From NCBI GenBank assembly GCA_029207755.1, contig JARCOQ010000002.1:86702087-86766086 (forward strand): a stretch of 64,000 nt of DNA, read 5' to 3'. Position 1 is the first letter of the stretch, and the number at the start of each line of letters is the position of its first letter. The DNA comes from Chamaea fasciata. Its lineage: Eukaryota; Chordata; Aves; Passeriformes; Sylviidae. The notes below the pieces were generated by a model that saw nothing but the letters and a program-made list of their open reading frames with translations, was not told the DNA's origin and searched no databases. Both the position numbers and the translations under genes were made by a program. Shown one piece after another: positions 12,701 through 27,700 of this stretch.

Positions 12701-15700
12701 ACCACGGTAGTTGTACTACATGAGAGTAATGGTAACATATTTACTGTAGGGATTTTACTGTGGATCACTCTAGTTTCTGTATCTTTGTAATTCTATTACT
12801 TCTGTAATCTGAAACTGTAGGTTTTTCTCACCTGCAGAAATGTTGTTGGACAGGAAAGGGAAAGAGTCAGTGTGGGGTCTTGTAGTGTGTTAATGGGGAG
12901 GATGGCAAATCATGGAGATGGCACAGGACCTTGCTGAGGTTAACTTTTTGCATATGCCCATTACTTGGAACTGCCCTGAAATCACCAATACATGTATCCC
13001 AGGCTACGAATGAGATATGACAGCCACCTGGAGGCAATAATTTCTAATCATTAACTAGCTGAACTGGGGCTGTGGTGCTGACCTGAGGACAGCAATCTGC
13101 AAATTCCATTTTTCCCCCAGTGTCTCTCATTTGTACTTGATGACACTGTCTAGGGCATTACTCCCATTTATCTATGCCTTGAAATCCTGCCCATGCCAAC
13201 CACGTCCAGCATGCTTTCTGTTTTGTGACACATAGAAGTCCAGTTTTTCATATGCTGAAGGGATCAGAAAGATTCATGAATTGGGTCTGCACTTTCCTGT
13301 CTCTGTCTTCTTATTCCAGTCCCATTCTATGCAAATTATCCTGTTTTCCCCTTTTCTTGGACTTTACCTTACCTGTTTTTCCCTTTTCATGGACTTTCCC
13401 TCACCTGCCTAACACATGTATATGTCATGATTTATTCTGAGCCTTGATACTGAAAAATTCTTGTGCGTCTGTGGGAATACTATTTTTTCACTTACACTGC
13501 ATTCTTTACCTGAATCTGTTGCTATCCAGTCAGCTGAATCACATCTCCTCTTACAGGCTTGCCTTAAAACCTAGCTTTTCTCATTAGCTTAGAGTTGAAA
13601 CAGCGTGCCAATGCTAAACTCATACTTTAATCCAGTCCTGTAAATAAATAGGTTATAGTAAATACTGAGTTTCTAAAGGATTAGCAGTTCAGCCATGGCT
13701 GGGTCTGTCTCTAGTCACTCTAATGGCTGCTTGTGCGATGGATGTCTGTTCATACAATTATTTTTTCTGGGGGGAAAGAATCTGGTTATTTAGAACTTGT
13801 TTTTCCAACAAAAATCAGTTTTTTCAATGAAAAGGTCAGCCACTGGGGCAGCAGTTAATACAGCATGATTTGCTAGGAAAACTCTGCATCCTGAAAACAG
13901 GCATATTCATATGTGCTATTTCCCAAAGGCAAATTTATCTAAACCACCATTTTTATAGGGGCTGGCATGGCAATTTAATGTGTAGCCTTCCTGTAGGCAT
14001 CATTATTGCCTTCTCTGGACGTTTCCTTATGGCCTGCCACCCCAGATGTCCTGACAGAGGGAAAATAATCTGAGAAGTCTGTAGGGACAGTCCAGTAATG
14101 CACTGACCTTACATATATTTATGTAGGAGTGAAAGAAATGTAGAGTACCTTTGGTCTTACTTCCTATCGTTTAAAGGTAGCACTTGGACAGAGATCAAGT
14201 TGTTTCCACATGCACAGAATTGGTCTGCTAATGGTTCCTTATTATGTTTTTGCACACCTGCAATCATGTGATTATACCTAAAATGTGACCCAGACCATCA
14301 CACGGATTCCTGGGGCTGTCCTTAGAGGACCTTGCCTTCCCTGCCCATAGCAGATACTGCTGGAGCAGCCCTTGCTGGGCTACTCAGCCCTGTGCTTGGG
14401 AGAGGTGATGTTTTTTATTCTCCCTTCATCTGCCCCTGTTTAACGGGGAGCTGACAAGACAAGCAGAGCTCAGAACCTTTCAGCTTTCACCTTCTGGAGC
14501 CCTTGAGTCCCACCTCCCCTGGCAGGAGCCTGCAGTGGGTTGTAGGAATGAAGAAAGAAGGGAGTTGAATGCAGGTTGGCCACCCATGGAAGCTGCCTAA
14601 TTCCATGGCCACTGCAATATCAAAAAACCAGATGGGCAGTGCAAAACAGAGTGGCTTTGTTAAATGTGTCCCTATTAGAATAGCAGTGTCATCTATGCTT
14701 TGCTTTCAAGAGGACATGCTCCCACACCTTCATTTTGTATACAAGGTAAGGTGTGTTTTCTCAGGAGTATCAGTTCTGCTGCATTTTTCAGGTGGTCTTC
14801 CATGGCTAATAGTTTTTGTGATATGTCTGTGCACCTGAATGTTCTTTTTCCCCCACTGGTGGAATTTTGGAACTTGAATTTGGCAGAGGACAATGTTTGA
14901 CAATTAGATTCTTGATCAGAGCTGATGCTTTACCAAAAAGCTGAGTCAGACATAATGAGCAAGGTGATAATAAATGGTAAGATTACATCTGAGTGTTAGC
15001 AGTTCAAACTCCAATTCTGGGCTTGAAATCAGAAAGAAGGAGTCAGTGTCATTATAATGGTATTATTCCCATGTTGGAAAACATTACAGCAGTCTTTTGT
15101 ACTTTGCATCTGCTGACAACATTATTTTAGTGTGCTTTAAAGTAATTTTAGAATTAAAAACTGAATAACAGAGAACTGATGAAAATTAACAATTAGTGTT
15201 TCAGAGATACTCTGAGACAAGATTGAAAAGTGATCAGTGACAAATATTACTTGGTGTGGCCTTCAGTGAGTTCAGCTGGAGGCTATTGAGTAAATGAAAA
15301 TCTTGAACTTCAAAACATCCCTGTTCTCACATCAAATGCCTTAAAAATGTAACTGGAATTGGTGTTTGCTGCACCTGGAAGTTTAGAGAAAGCTCAGTAA
15401 AACTAAACTGCTGTAAAGTAAAAGGGAAGCAAACTTGATTTTGATCTCATTTTCAACAGTGTAAATAAAAAACAATAGGAATGAGGTTAAAATCCTGTTC
15501 ATGACATTCCATAGTTGTAGCTGCTGCCTTAACCATGGCTGAGGTACATAGAAGAAAATTGCTTTTCTTCTGTCAAATAATTTATGGCATTAGACTTAAT
15601 ATTTATGAGGATGTCTCCATGTAGAGCAGCAGGCTCCATTCTATTTGCAGGGTGAATACTTTGGTGTGAAGATGAAGTGACATTATGGAAAGGCTTGGAT

Positions 15701-18700
15701 AGATCAAAATTCTCTGCTTCTTTACAAGGACCTTGCAGTTCTCTTACTTTAGAGACTAGCCTTATATAGATTTATATAGTTAGTTTTTAAAATAGAAGAA
15801 ATACTATTTAAAACTCCAATTAAATAAAATAATCAGCTTCCCTAATATGTACCAAGAGAGTATTCTGTCAGGTCAAATTCTATAGGTTTCTTAAAGAAGA
15901 ACGCAGGTCTGGGATCATCCCAATTTTCAACAAGTGACTCAGGGAAACTCTTTGCACACAACACAAGTCAACAGTATTCTTCAGTCAGTGATTAATGGAG
16001 TCCTTGGAGTCTGTGGAATGAGAGGTCCTTGTAAAGTGACCAGCAAAGGCACTCCTACTGTCAGTAGGTTTAATTCTGGTATACTTCTCTCCATGCAAAT
16101 CCATGAGGTCTGCAAATCAAACAGGTGGAACAGCTGTGAAGCCTATGACATTGCTTTCCTGTCTGGCACAGAACATAGTAACAAAGAATGGGGAAAAAAG
16201 GCTGGGAATCTGCCTCAGAGCAGCAAGGGGTTTGTCCAGATGAAAAAGGACGTTTCTCCCAGGTGGACTCATCCTGAGAGTATCATTCCTATCAAGTAAA
16301 TAGTTCATGATCCTGCTCTTATTGTATGTTCTGCTGTGTAATGAAAATTTCTGGTGACCATTCTAGGTTTAATTTAACCTTCTATTTTCCTGCTTGCTCT
16401 GGAATATGTTTTCTCTTTTCTGTTTCAGTTCTTTCTTTTCCCTTAGCCCAAAGGGCACACAATAAGCCATGTCTTTGCATTAAACTTTCAGTTTTGTAAG
16501 ACACCCAGTTTTGACTAAGAGAGGCTGAACAGCTAGTGTTCTGTCCTGTGAGAGAGAACAAGACTGCAAACATGAAAAATCCTTCCACAGCCACTACTCA
16601 AACACCTACTTTGTTGGCACAATGCAAATACTGATAAAACATTGTTCTCTGAAATAGCATTCCTGATAGAGAAACCTGTTTGGTGTACGAAGAAGTCCAG
16701 AAAGAAAGCAGAGATTTAACTCTTGCAAGCTGTCTAAGATGAATGGTCTTCACTGGCTTAGTCCGTGAACCCACTGGGACAGGAATAGGTTCCTGTGACC
16801 AAAGTTAGCTCTGTACAAGCGGACAGTGTAGCCACCCTGGTACTGCAGGGCTGGGAGCATACATGCAACACCAGGGAATGCTTGTCTCCCAAGTGGATCT
16901 GCTGATGGGGCAACCCTTTAAAATTTCTTTAAGAGTAACTGATTGCATTGGTTTCTGTTTTGGAGAAACTAAAATACTGGATATTGGAGAAGTGTGAACT
17001 TTAGATCGTTCTGTTTCCCATATAAAACAAAACGGGCCTCTGGCTAAGAAAATGTGATAATCCCGTTGATCTAGTTTGTTTTGAGGGATGGTTATTAGTA
17101 CTTTGAAAATTAAACTGGGCAAACATTTAGCAACAGGTTTTTCAATGGCAGTGAAATCCAAATCTCTAGAAATACTTGATATTTTGAACAGTCTTTAAAC
17201 CATTGGATTCCTAATGGTCAATAATTTTGAGAAAGAGCACTGGCTTAATGAATACCATGTTTCTTTTACTCCTTGAGGTGGTCACTGTTCCTCTCCATCT
17301 GCCTCTACATCCCCTCCTACCCCAGCAGTTTAGATGAATCTGTGGTCTAGTTTAGTACTCTACCTCTCAGTGTCAGTTAGATCAAACAGATTTGAAAATA
17401 ACCTGATTTTTCACTGGTCAGGAAACTGGTTTTATTTTCTCCTTCTGTTTTATTTCTTTTAATCTGGGAAAAATCTGAAATGGACATTTGTGGAGAAATT
17501 AGGAGCTCTGTAAATAAATTATTTTAAAGAAGAATTAGGTAGATTTATGCTTCTGGCCCCCAGAGTGGCACGGGTTATGAAATCTGTCCCATTTGCAAAA
17601 AAAATGGGAGTAATTATATATATCTGTCTTTGTGTATCTCCCTGGTATATATGGATGACAAATGATATGTCAGACATAAATAACAGCATATGTAAAAATC
17701 AAATGCAAGGTAGATAGAGAAATTCAAAGTTCAGCATTTAAGCAGCAGAACATAATGGCATGAAGGGAAATCAGGAATAGTTCAAAAAAGATAATGTGCT
17801 TTCTTTTTCCTCATAGGTCCTGTACAATTTGTTCAAGTCTTTCTGCCAGATGCGCACAATTAAGGTTATTGACATATTCGCTGGGATTGCTAACTTCTTT
17901 ATAGTGGGGATCGGTGGAGTATTGATTGGAATCCTTTTGGGATTTGTAGCAGCCTTTACCACCCGTTTCACCCATAAAATCCGTGTGATTGAGCCACTCT
18001 TTGTCTTCCTGTACAGTTACTTGTCATACATAACAGCTGAAATGTTTCATCTCTCGGGCATCATGGCGTAAGTACCCCAAACTTCAGTATTCATAGCATC
18101 CAAGTAAGAATGACAAAGGAAATTGGAGAGAGGATCAGATTTTGCAAACCTTGCCATGTGGCATTGTTCCATGGTGCATGGCAGAGCTGCTGGCTTGAGG
18201 ATTTCCGGCCCCTTCCCTCCCGCTTCCACCCCATTCTCTCAGCTTGCCACCACACCAGCTGTGTCACTAAAACTTCTCATGGCATCACATCATAAGCCAT
18301 ATCTTTGAAATGTTCCAAGTTAAAAATATTCACTTGTATTTTCAGTGGGCTTATTTTTAACCCAGGTCACTTTGGTGACCTGTGTCCTTATATGACCTTT
18401 CAACTAGGCATAAGGGCATGGGTGAGGACTGGCCCACGGTGATGTTGGGGCAGTGGTGGCAAGGAGGGAGTGGCAGTGGTAGCAGGGAACTTCATGAGCT
18501 GCCTCCACTTTCAATGCCAGTATATTGTGAAACTGTGTTTAACAGTTAGTTGTGTGAGCAGCCAGCCAGCACCATTCAATGAAGGCAATGTATATATCAT
18601 TAAGGCAAACCTCTGCTGGATTACAGGCACAATAAGGATTGGGTGATTGTAAAATTTGCAGTCCAATGGTAATATAATCCTATAATTTAGTATCTTGATA

Positions 18701-21700
18701 CGTGTGCCCGTGTGTTACAATGTTCTCTGTAAACATCCTTATTTATAAAATAATATTTTTCTTCCCACTTCCAACAGATAGAAATATTTTCACTTCTGGT
18801 TTTCCACTCCTTGTCTTCAGTAAAAAAAGAGCACAGCTTCTCTCTTCCCTCTGTTTATACTGTAACAACTTCAACATTAAAAAGAGCTTTGATGACATTT
18901 GATATAATTAAATGTTTTGCTCCAGTTCCAAGTAATATTTTTAAAGTCAACTTTCCTTAAAGACTTTTTATTGTTCTAGTGGCAAATATGAGTCATTCAG
19001 GCATGAAGAGCAGAGCTTTTTGTGTAAGCTCAGATGCTACTGCTTAGTGTCACTAATACTTGATAATACCTCATCTGATTATTATCTTTTAGGCAAGTGA
19101 AGATAGGTTTAATATCATAGTCATGCCAGTATAAGGTTTTCTGGGCCTGGGAAGCAATTTATAAGGAAACTTACAGGTGATGATTTCAGTAGTATAAAAA
19201 TAAGAACATGCCATGAAACCACAGGGGTTGGAACTTTATTGTAAGTAAAGAGCTAAAGATTGCATGGCTTTCTTTCTCTGATATGAGCCTAAATAAAGCA
19301 ACATATGCATCCACTTTGACCGAGTTCATAAATGTGCCATCTCTTTTCATAGCTTCTATTCATAGCATTTGTGTGGTTTCTAGTTTCCTCCACCTCTGAA
19401 GCCAAATGTCCTTGACATCCTATGATCAAATACTTACAGGGTTTCTAAACTAAAAACGTGTGGCTAAACTGTACATGGAAAAAATTGTGGCAGTGTTTAT
19501 GAAAATACTGTTTTGGACCTGCTGCATCCAGGACACAATGCAAAGTGCATGGTGGGTCTGCTGGTGGGTCAGTGGACCCACCACATGCCAGTGCCTGCCA
19601 CCAGCCCACCAGTGCTTCCCACAGCACTAACAACCTATTCATTTTCGTTTGTGCAGTGGCCCCAAATGGGTGTAGAACAGAAGAGGAAACACAAAGTACT
19701 TTTGCCCTCAAACAGCATGATAGAAAACGAGTTATCTTTAAAATGTTCTGTCTGTTTTTGTCTCTAAGCACTTTTTGTAATAGCTGGCAGAGCTGTGTAC
19801 AGCAGTAACACCCTGGCTGGGACAGAAGGGCTCTCTGCTGCCATGCAGGGTCTCAGATGCTATAAGCCATAAAGCTTTTCCCCTCCCAGCAGTGCTGCTG
19901 CCAACCTTGGAGCTCCTGCAATCTCTGCATCCTCTTGGAGTAAATCTACCCTGTTCTTGTCACCTTTCTTTGGCCTTTGAACTACGGAAAGTAATTTGCT
20001 TTGTGTCACAGTGCAAAAACACACAGCAGTGTTGAGTTCCCTGTGTTTTCTGCAGCAACTGACACATGTAAGGATTGCTTGGGTCTGATTTAAAAGTCAG
20101 CCCTCCTGTGAGCAGGTAGTTGGAGCAAATGACCTTGGAATGTCCCTTATAATCAAGATTGTTTATTTATTATTTGCTTCTGTGACCATTTACAGTTCAG
20201 CCTATGAGGAATAATTGCCTGGTCTCCCCTTTTTTACCCATACCCACATGAGTGTTAAACTACAGATTCCCACTTCTTTCACAACCAGGTTTATAAAGAT
20301 ACTCAGTGAGACCTTGTGGTTACATGCTGTACCATACTTGAGGGGAAAGACATGAGCAGGAACGTACGGTGTTACCAAATAAATAAGATACTTACACAGA
20401 TTGCCTCATTCCTGGGCAAGTAGGAATTCACTGGCAGAGGAATAGAAGGGAATGAATGGCACTTGTCCCTCTTCTGATAAGTTTGTGTACTCATCCTAAG
20501 GACAAATGATTCTTGAAATGTCCGTATATAACCCCTGCACCAGGTTACTTGGCTGACATAGTGAAGGGACTGAACCATGTCCCTGTGAACTGAAGTGAGA
20601 AAATCCTCTTCAGAAGGAGAGGAAGGAGTTTCTACTGTGACTGGAGCTGGGCATGAGTGAGGAGCACAGATGTAAAACATACAGTTCCGAATCTGAACTT
20701 TATTAGCTTGCTTCCATTTCTAATTATAATGCTGCATTTTCTGCTTACTAATTTCTTATAAAGGCTGTGAAGCAGCAGAACTTTTAATACAGGTTTCTTT
20801 TTTTTTGTTTTTTTAAACAATGAATTAGTAGGCTGAAAGGAGCAAACATTGAAACTACTGTAAATTTAGTAGGTCAAGGAAACTTGAGGATTGAACCCAG
20901 TGGCCTAGTTTATTGCAGTCCTGACAGAAACAGTACTGTTTATACAGTGAGACTTTTATTCTTCAAAAGTACAGAATGTTGCAGGTTAATTGCAATGAAG
21001 TGCTTTTCCCTTCCCCTTCTTGACCAGGGCAACTACTCAGGTCACAGAAGTGGAAGCCAGAATTAATGTTTGTGGATAAGAAATGTAAAATAGAACACAT
21101 CTAAACTTTGGCTTTGGTTATTGTGACAGTAAAAGCTAAGTTTGTGAAGAACTTATTATAATAATGTACATAAAATCTTGCATAAAGACATTGATTTTAT
21201 ATTAAATTCTAACACTATATCCTCACACAATTTTCAAATGAAGAAGACTTCAACATTTTTTTTTCTAATGTACATAAATACTCTAAAGTGAGCAGTGATT
21301 AGCTGTGGAATATTACTTACCTGAAGAGTAACATGTCATGTACATCTCTATTTCTTACAGCATCGAACCATCTTCTCAATTGCTTGACACTAACTGAATG
21401 AATGCAAAATGTGACTGAAAATGAGAGTGTTGTCACTTTAAATTCTAGTGGTAAAACGTGGTAGATGTTTTAAGTTACAGCTTGCAAGGGTCCTGATTAA
21501 TCTGGTGACAGATTCTTATCAGACATCTATTTACAGTGTCTCCATTACCTCAGGTTCCAAAACCAAACCATGTCCAGAGCATGATTCCCTGTTCCCCATC
21601 CTGCAGGGCTTTCCTAAATTACTATAATCATGAAAACTATTTACTGTAAGAAGGTAATAAGTAGTACTGTGTGTTTTGTTGTCCATTTGATGCAGACCTG

Positions 21701-24700
21701 GGAGTCCTAATGCTTCAGGGCACTAAGCTGCTGCTTTGGGACTCTAAAATGACTGTGGGCCTAGAAATGGCTGTTTTCCAGCCCACCCACTGCCTTCTTG
21801 CTCTTTTGCATTTGCTGCCCCTGCACCTGCCAGCTGCACTGAGTGTGCCATGGCTGGAGTACCTGGGCTGCATCAGACCTGTTACACTTGTGCAAATAAG
21901 CAGTGTACACACAGGAGAGCTGTCACAACCCATGGCATAGCCTGAGATCTTTGTAGGTGTGTCAGTGCAGTGAAGAGCTGGTTTGCCACTCAGTATGAGA
22001 CTTTTGGAGAGTCTCAAATCTAACAAAGTGTTAACTTTGTTAGATTTGAGAAGATTTGTGCATGTACTTTTGTGGTTGATTATCAGAACTGTGTTCAAAC
22101 TGAGGAACCTGGGAGTGTTTGACAGATTCTGGGCTTGAGTGTATGTCCTGACCAAGTTGCTGCTTGTCAGGACAAAATCCATGTGTGTGCCAGGTCCTCT
22201 CCCACTTTCTTGCTCAGGTACATAATGTGGGATCTGTTGTAAGTCCCCAGTCTGGGCAACTGTAAGATCAGAACAAGGAGGTAAGCTGTGAAAAGCATCA
22301 TCAGTTTGTCAGTATTGGCAGAAAAATTCAGGACCTCTGTTATCCTAACCACGTACTCAAACTAGAAATGTTACCTTAACTACTGAGTGTTTCAGGGAGA
22401 AAGCTTGCGTGCTTATGAAATCTACATTCTGTCTTCCACAGTGGACCCTGTGTAACCAGGCTGAGCTCTGCTTCCCAGGCAGCATACTGCCTGTGGACCG
22501 CATAGGATCCTTCTGTTCAGGACCATGGTCAAATCATCTGACACTGAGGAAAGGGCAGACAATTCTATCAATACTAAGTATAGGTGGGGGTCTGGGATAG
22601 TCTTAGTGAGGCTTTCCTCCTTCTTAGACTTGGAGTTTGCTTATGGTTGGAGCTGGTCTCTGCATGTCAATGGACATTTTATTTTGTGCTGACTAGATCC
22701 TTCTCCATCACCAAGTATAGGTGGACAAAAATGCTGTGTGAGGACCAGGTTAGGTGCACTACTCTGCCTGTATTTGTAAACCACTATCAGCCCCATCAGA
22801 CTGCATCTGTCCCCATATCACATCTCCTTCTTTAGGTTTTATTCACTCTGATGTACACTCAGGGCCTCTGCTGCTTGGGAGAGGTCTACAGAGTACACTG
22901 TGTCTTCTCCCAGTGTCCACCTATCCTTCCAGGCTTGCCCCTCAGACGTCTTGTTGCGCAGCCACTTTGGGGATGTAAATGTGGCTCCATGTAAGAGAAC
23001 AAAACTTCTGGACAAAACTAACTTTAAATAATCAAGGGAAATGTGTTCAGAGTCTGCCAGTGACTACAATCTGAGCTGCTGCTACAGACTCCCTCTTGCA
23101 AAATGCAAGGAAAGTTCACTGTATGAAGGTCTTTTTGAAGTTACTGTTTCTGGGATTCCTCCTGCTTTGCAAATTTATTTTAAATCCCTTATTTAGAAGA
23201 AGGAACCCAGGCATGTGTGTTCATAATGTCAATGAAGTTTTTCTGAGTTCTGCCCCAGTCTGCCTTTCCATTTACATTCACATTCAGGGATGTTTGGTTC
23301 AGAGAGGTTCAGAGATGAGGCTCTTGGCTTAGAGGCAGGCATGCTTAGCAGAAGATTTTCTGCAGTGAAATCTCCACAAAACTTGGGAGATTTCAAGAGA
23401 AATTTTCAGAGATGCTAGCAAACCTGCCCTCTTCCCCCATGAGGGAGATTAGTGAAGAGATTTCAGCGTGAAGAAATACCCTCTATGTTAGCAAATAATT
23501 ATATCTGAAAACCTGGTGTAACTGGAATAAATAACCATAGACAAGTTGGCTGTAATCAGAAAGACAATGTAAATACATCTCTCTTTGTTTAGATTCAGTG
23601 TGCATGGTTTGACTGAGAACCCATACCTGAATGACTATAATGTTTTTAACTGGGAAATCAGAGCGGATGTTGTTGCCCTAGACAGTAGAACCAGGAACGA
23701 CATCTGTTTCACAATGTATCTTTCCTTAGTTGTCCTCCCTGATAATTATTAGTCACCTCAGACTGTCCTTCCCTACACTGAGACACCACCTTGAAGTTAT
23801 CCTCCAGCCAGCTCTGCTAACTACCTTTAAACTTGTAAATGTGTAGCTGAGTGGTCCTCAGCAAGTTCCTGTACCGTGGACAGCCATACTGAGCAAGTGA
23901 TGTACAACCAGTAATGTCATTCCTTGCTTTTCCTGAGGGTTAACAAACTCTGTTTACTGACACAGAAAATGGACTTGTAGGTGCATTTACAGTAAGCCCT
24001 TTCTTTTCTCTCATGTATCAGCTGAGATACCCATTTCATTCATTTATAGATGTTTTAAATGTGCAGCAACACCTTTGTGATTTCTGGTGGTGTTTTTCTC
24101 CTGTTCAGCCCTATGTGCAGGCAGAGCAGGCCTAAACTGGTGAAGGATGACAAATTGTCTGTAGCCTTGCTGCTTTGTTTGGAAAGAGGAGCTGGCTACT
24201 GTCACTGCCATTGAGGTGGGACAGCTGCTGGTAGGGAAGAAGTCCTACCCTGCCCCAGAAAATGCAGTTTCTACCCTGTCTGTTGTCCCTCAGCAGCAAG
24301 AGATGCAGCGACTTCTGTTTTCCAAGGCTGTCTCTGTCTCTCCTCATCTCTGCCTCTTTCAAAACAGAATTGGAGTGACCCCTGTGCAGATCATGTGCAT
24401 TTAGTATGTGAAAAAACTCTCTGTACATTGATGTCTTCTCAGAAAACTGCCCATTGCAGAAAAAAAAAATCGTGCCCAAAACTGTAGGTTCACCAAGCCT
24501 GTAAATTTGAGATTGGATATGAAATAAGTTATGCTTTGTATTTTAAAGAGAACTATGGAAAAATAATAATATTATGTAGATATATGAGAGGCTAAAAAAA
24601 AAAAGCCAATAAAACATGGGATAATGCTTGCCTTTCAGGATTACAGCTTGTGCCATGACCATGAATAAATACGTGGAGGAAAATGTTTCTCAGAAATCCT

Positions 24701-27700
24701 ACACAACGATAAAATATTTCATGAAGATGCTGAGCAGTGTCAGTGAGACTTTAATCTTCATCTTCATGGGTGTGTCTACAGTTGGGAAGAACCACGAGTG
24801 GAACTGGGCCTTTGTTAGCTTCACACTCCTCTTCTGTTTAATCTGGAGGGCACTGGGTAAGTAAGTCTTAGACTATGGGTCAGTATTCTTTGTAAATTAA
24901 GTATTTTATCTCTTGTCAAGTAGAAAATGCTAAAACTTAGACAGAGACCCATCAGTTTGTAGAATGGTTTTTCTATTAGTAACATACCCTATATTGCAGG
25001 GTCAGCTTCCACCTTTCCCTGAAATGGAACCTAAAAATCAGTTTTGCCCTGATCCTGCTCACCTAAAGTGAGGAACAGTCTGCTTGTAAATCACAATGCA
25101 TGTATTTAAGTAAACATTTATTTACAAATAAGCAAATTGTGGTAAAAAGAATTGGCAGTCATACAGCAATTAAAAAGGTTGTGGGGGGTTTTTGTTTGTT
25201 TGATTGTGGGCCTTTTTTGTGTTTGGTGGTGGGTTTTTTTGGTGGTTTTTTTTTTGCTTTCTTTTTTTCGTGGTTTTGGTGTTGGTTTTTTTTTCTGTGT
25301 TTTTGGTTTTGTTTTGTTTTTAATTTATGTTTACTAGCTTTGGGATTTTCACAGTCATTGACATAAATAGTTTCAAACCAGGAAATGCTATAATTGAAGT
25401 GTAAAGAAAAATTCCTGTAAGAAATTGATCCCTCCTGAATTTACAGCTCTTTTTCTTTTACCTGGAGAGCTAAGTGCAGGGCAGGCTAGTATGTCTTAAA
25501 TCTGATCCTCTCCCCAGCTTCATCTCTAATGATTCAGTCCCTGCACATGTAAAGGTGGGTCATGCTTTAATCTGCAACCCTGCATCCAGCTTCCAACTCT
25601 CCTTCCAGAGCAGGAACCTGGACTATTTTCCTACTGCCCCATGCAACCCCACAGTCAGTACTTTATCCTGAAAAGCAGCCAAACAGCCTGATTACCATGC
25701 AGCTCTTGACCCCTGTGCTTGCTCCCTTCACCTGCCTTTATACCTTTACTCCAATCTGCCACATCCCTGGAAGCTTTTTCCAAGGTACACCAGCATGCAC
25801 TGGCATCTTCTCCTCCCATCCCCAGTCCTGCATCCTTCCTGTCTGTGTGAGTAAAATTGAGTGAACAGGAGTTTGCAGGGTACAAAACACAGATTGATGG
25901 AAGGGACAAAGCAGTTTTCAAAATCACCTCAAATTCTTTTAAAAAGCAATTAGGGGTCTTGGTCTATAGTGACACAGAGAATTATTACTGTTCTAGAGAT
26001 GTAGTCTAGCAGACAGCTGTCTTGTAGAGATGTATTAGCTGCTTCAGGGCCTAAATCCAGCTGATCCGAGGTGTTTAGCTCACTAATTTTATTCAAAATG
26101 ATGTTCCTAAAGCTTTTAAATTTAATATTATGGTATTTCAAGCTGCTGAGTAATGTTTCATTTCTTCAGTAATATCTGTTGAAGAAGCAAATAAAATGTA
26201 AGAAGCAAATAGAAGGTTTTTAAAACAAGTATTAGCATCGTGGGCTGTGTAATTTAAGTTCCCCTTTTTTGCCCTCCTCTCTGTATTTCTGTTTTTTCCC
26301 TTCAGGTGTTTTTGTTCTGACTCAGATCATTAATGTGTTCCGGACAATACCTCTCACTTTTAAGGACCAATTTATTATCGCCTATGGAGGTCTCCGAGGA
26401 GCAATTTGTTTTTCACTTGTATTTCTGCTTCCTCCTGCTGTGTTTCCTAGGAAGAAATTGTTCATCACTGCCGTTATTGTGGTGATATTCTTTACCGTTT
26501 TCATTCAGGTACTACCTTTCTTCTCCTGAACTACTTCTTTCTCAGACAGGTTGTAATTAAGCCATGGGTAGAAAAACAAATGTTCTAACTTACTGTAAGG
26601 AACATACTTGAAGGTACTCGGCATCGTCATAGTAGAAAAAAATGCTATGCATACCACAGGCAGGTAGCGAAAGTATGCCAGACACTAAATACTTATGCTA
26701 ACATATAAGTAGTATTAAGTATTTAGGACTAGTGAGGTTAGAGTAGAGACTAAAGATAATCTGGGTACAGCTTCAGCACTAATTCCTTTTTCTAGAATGT
26801 TTAAATTTGTGTGTTTAGGAGTTCAGTGTTGGATATCATGCACAGTGAGCTAAAGACACTGAGGGCCCAGACAGGTAAACTGGAGTCTGGGTGTTAGGAT
26901 GTGATGCTGCGAACCAGCTGGACATCCCTAAAAAAGCATCAGGTGTGTTTTAGGACATGAAGAACTTGTCTCTGATGACCACCTGGCCATGGAGGCCTGG
27001 TCAGGGGTCACCAAAGACTGAAACCTGCAAAATGTAGAGGAGGCCAAGCCCATCAAAAAAACATATCAGTCTAGTCATTATCTAGAGCAGTGAGAGAGAT
27101 GTGAGTGGCTATTAATGAAATTTCAAGTCTGTGGAAAAAAATTAGAGTTTTGTTACTCTGCCTTTTACATGGAAAAAGGTGCTGTGGGAAGCAAGTATCT
27201 GTGCTCACGCTTGGGAAAAGGGGCAAGGTGGAGGTCAGTTAGTTGACTTTTACTGTGAAAACTAATTTTGAAGGACAGAATCATTTAAAATATGGAGATA
27301 AATGAAGTGTGCTATGAGAGGCAATGTGATTTATCAAAGAAAAACATGGTGTCATTCTTTCATGAGGCAATTTTTTTTCTAGAGTAATTTCATTTAGCTG
27401 GACTATTGTAAAATTTTTGGGGAGGGGGCTACAGGGGAGATTGTGAGTGTAACTATTCATTAAACAGAGGTTTAGATTGACATTAGGATGACTGTAAAAT
27501 GAATGAGGAATGAGCTTACAGTTCATTCTTTAAATGGAAATAGAAGCAAATGGTGCTGTGGGTGAGAAAGGATCTCTGGGGATCTCTAGTCCAACCCTGT
27601 GCTCAAAGCAAGACCACCCTCAAGTTAGATCATGTTACTCAGGGCCATGTCAAGCTGAGTTCTGAATATATTGATGGATGGAGATACCCCAGCCTCTCTG

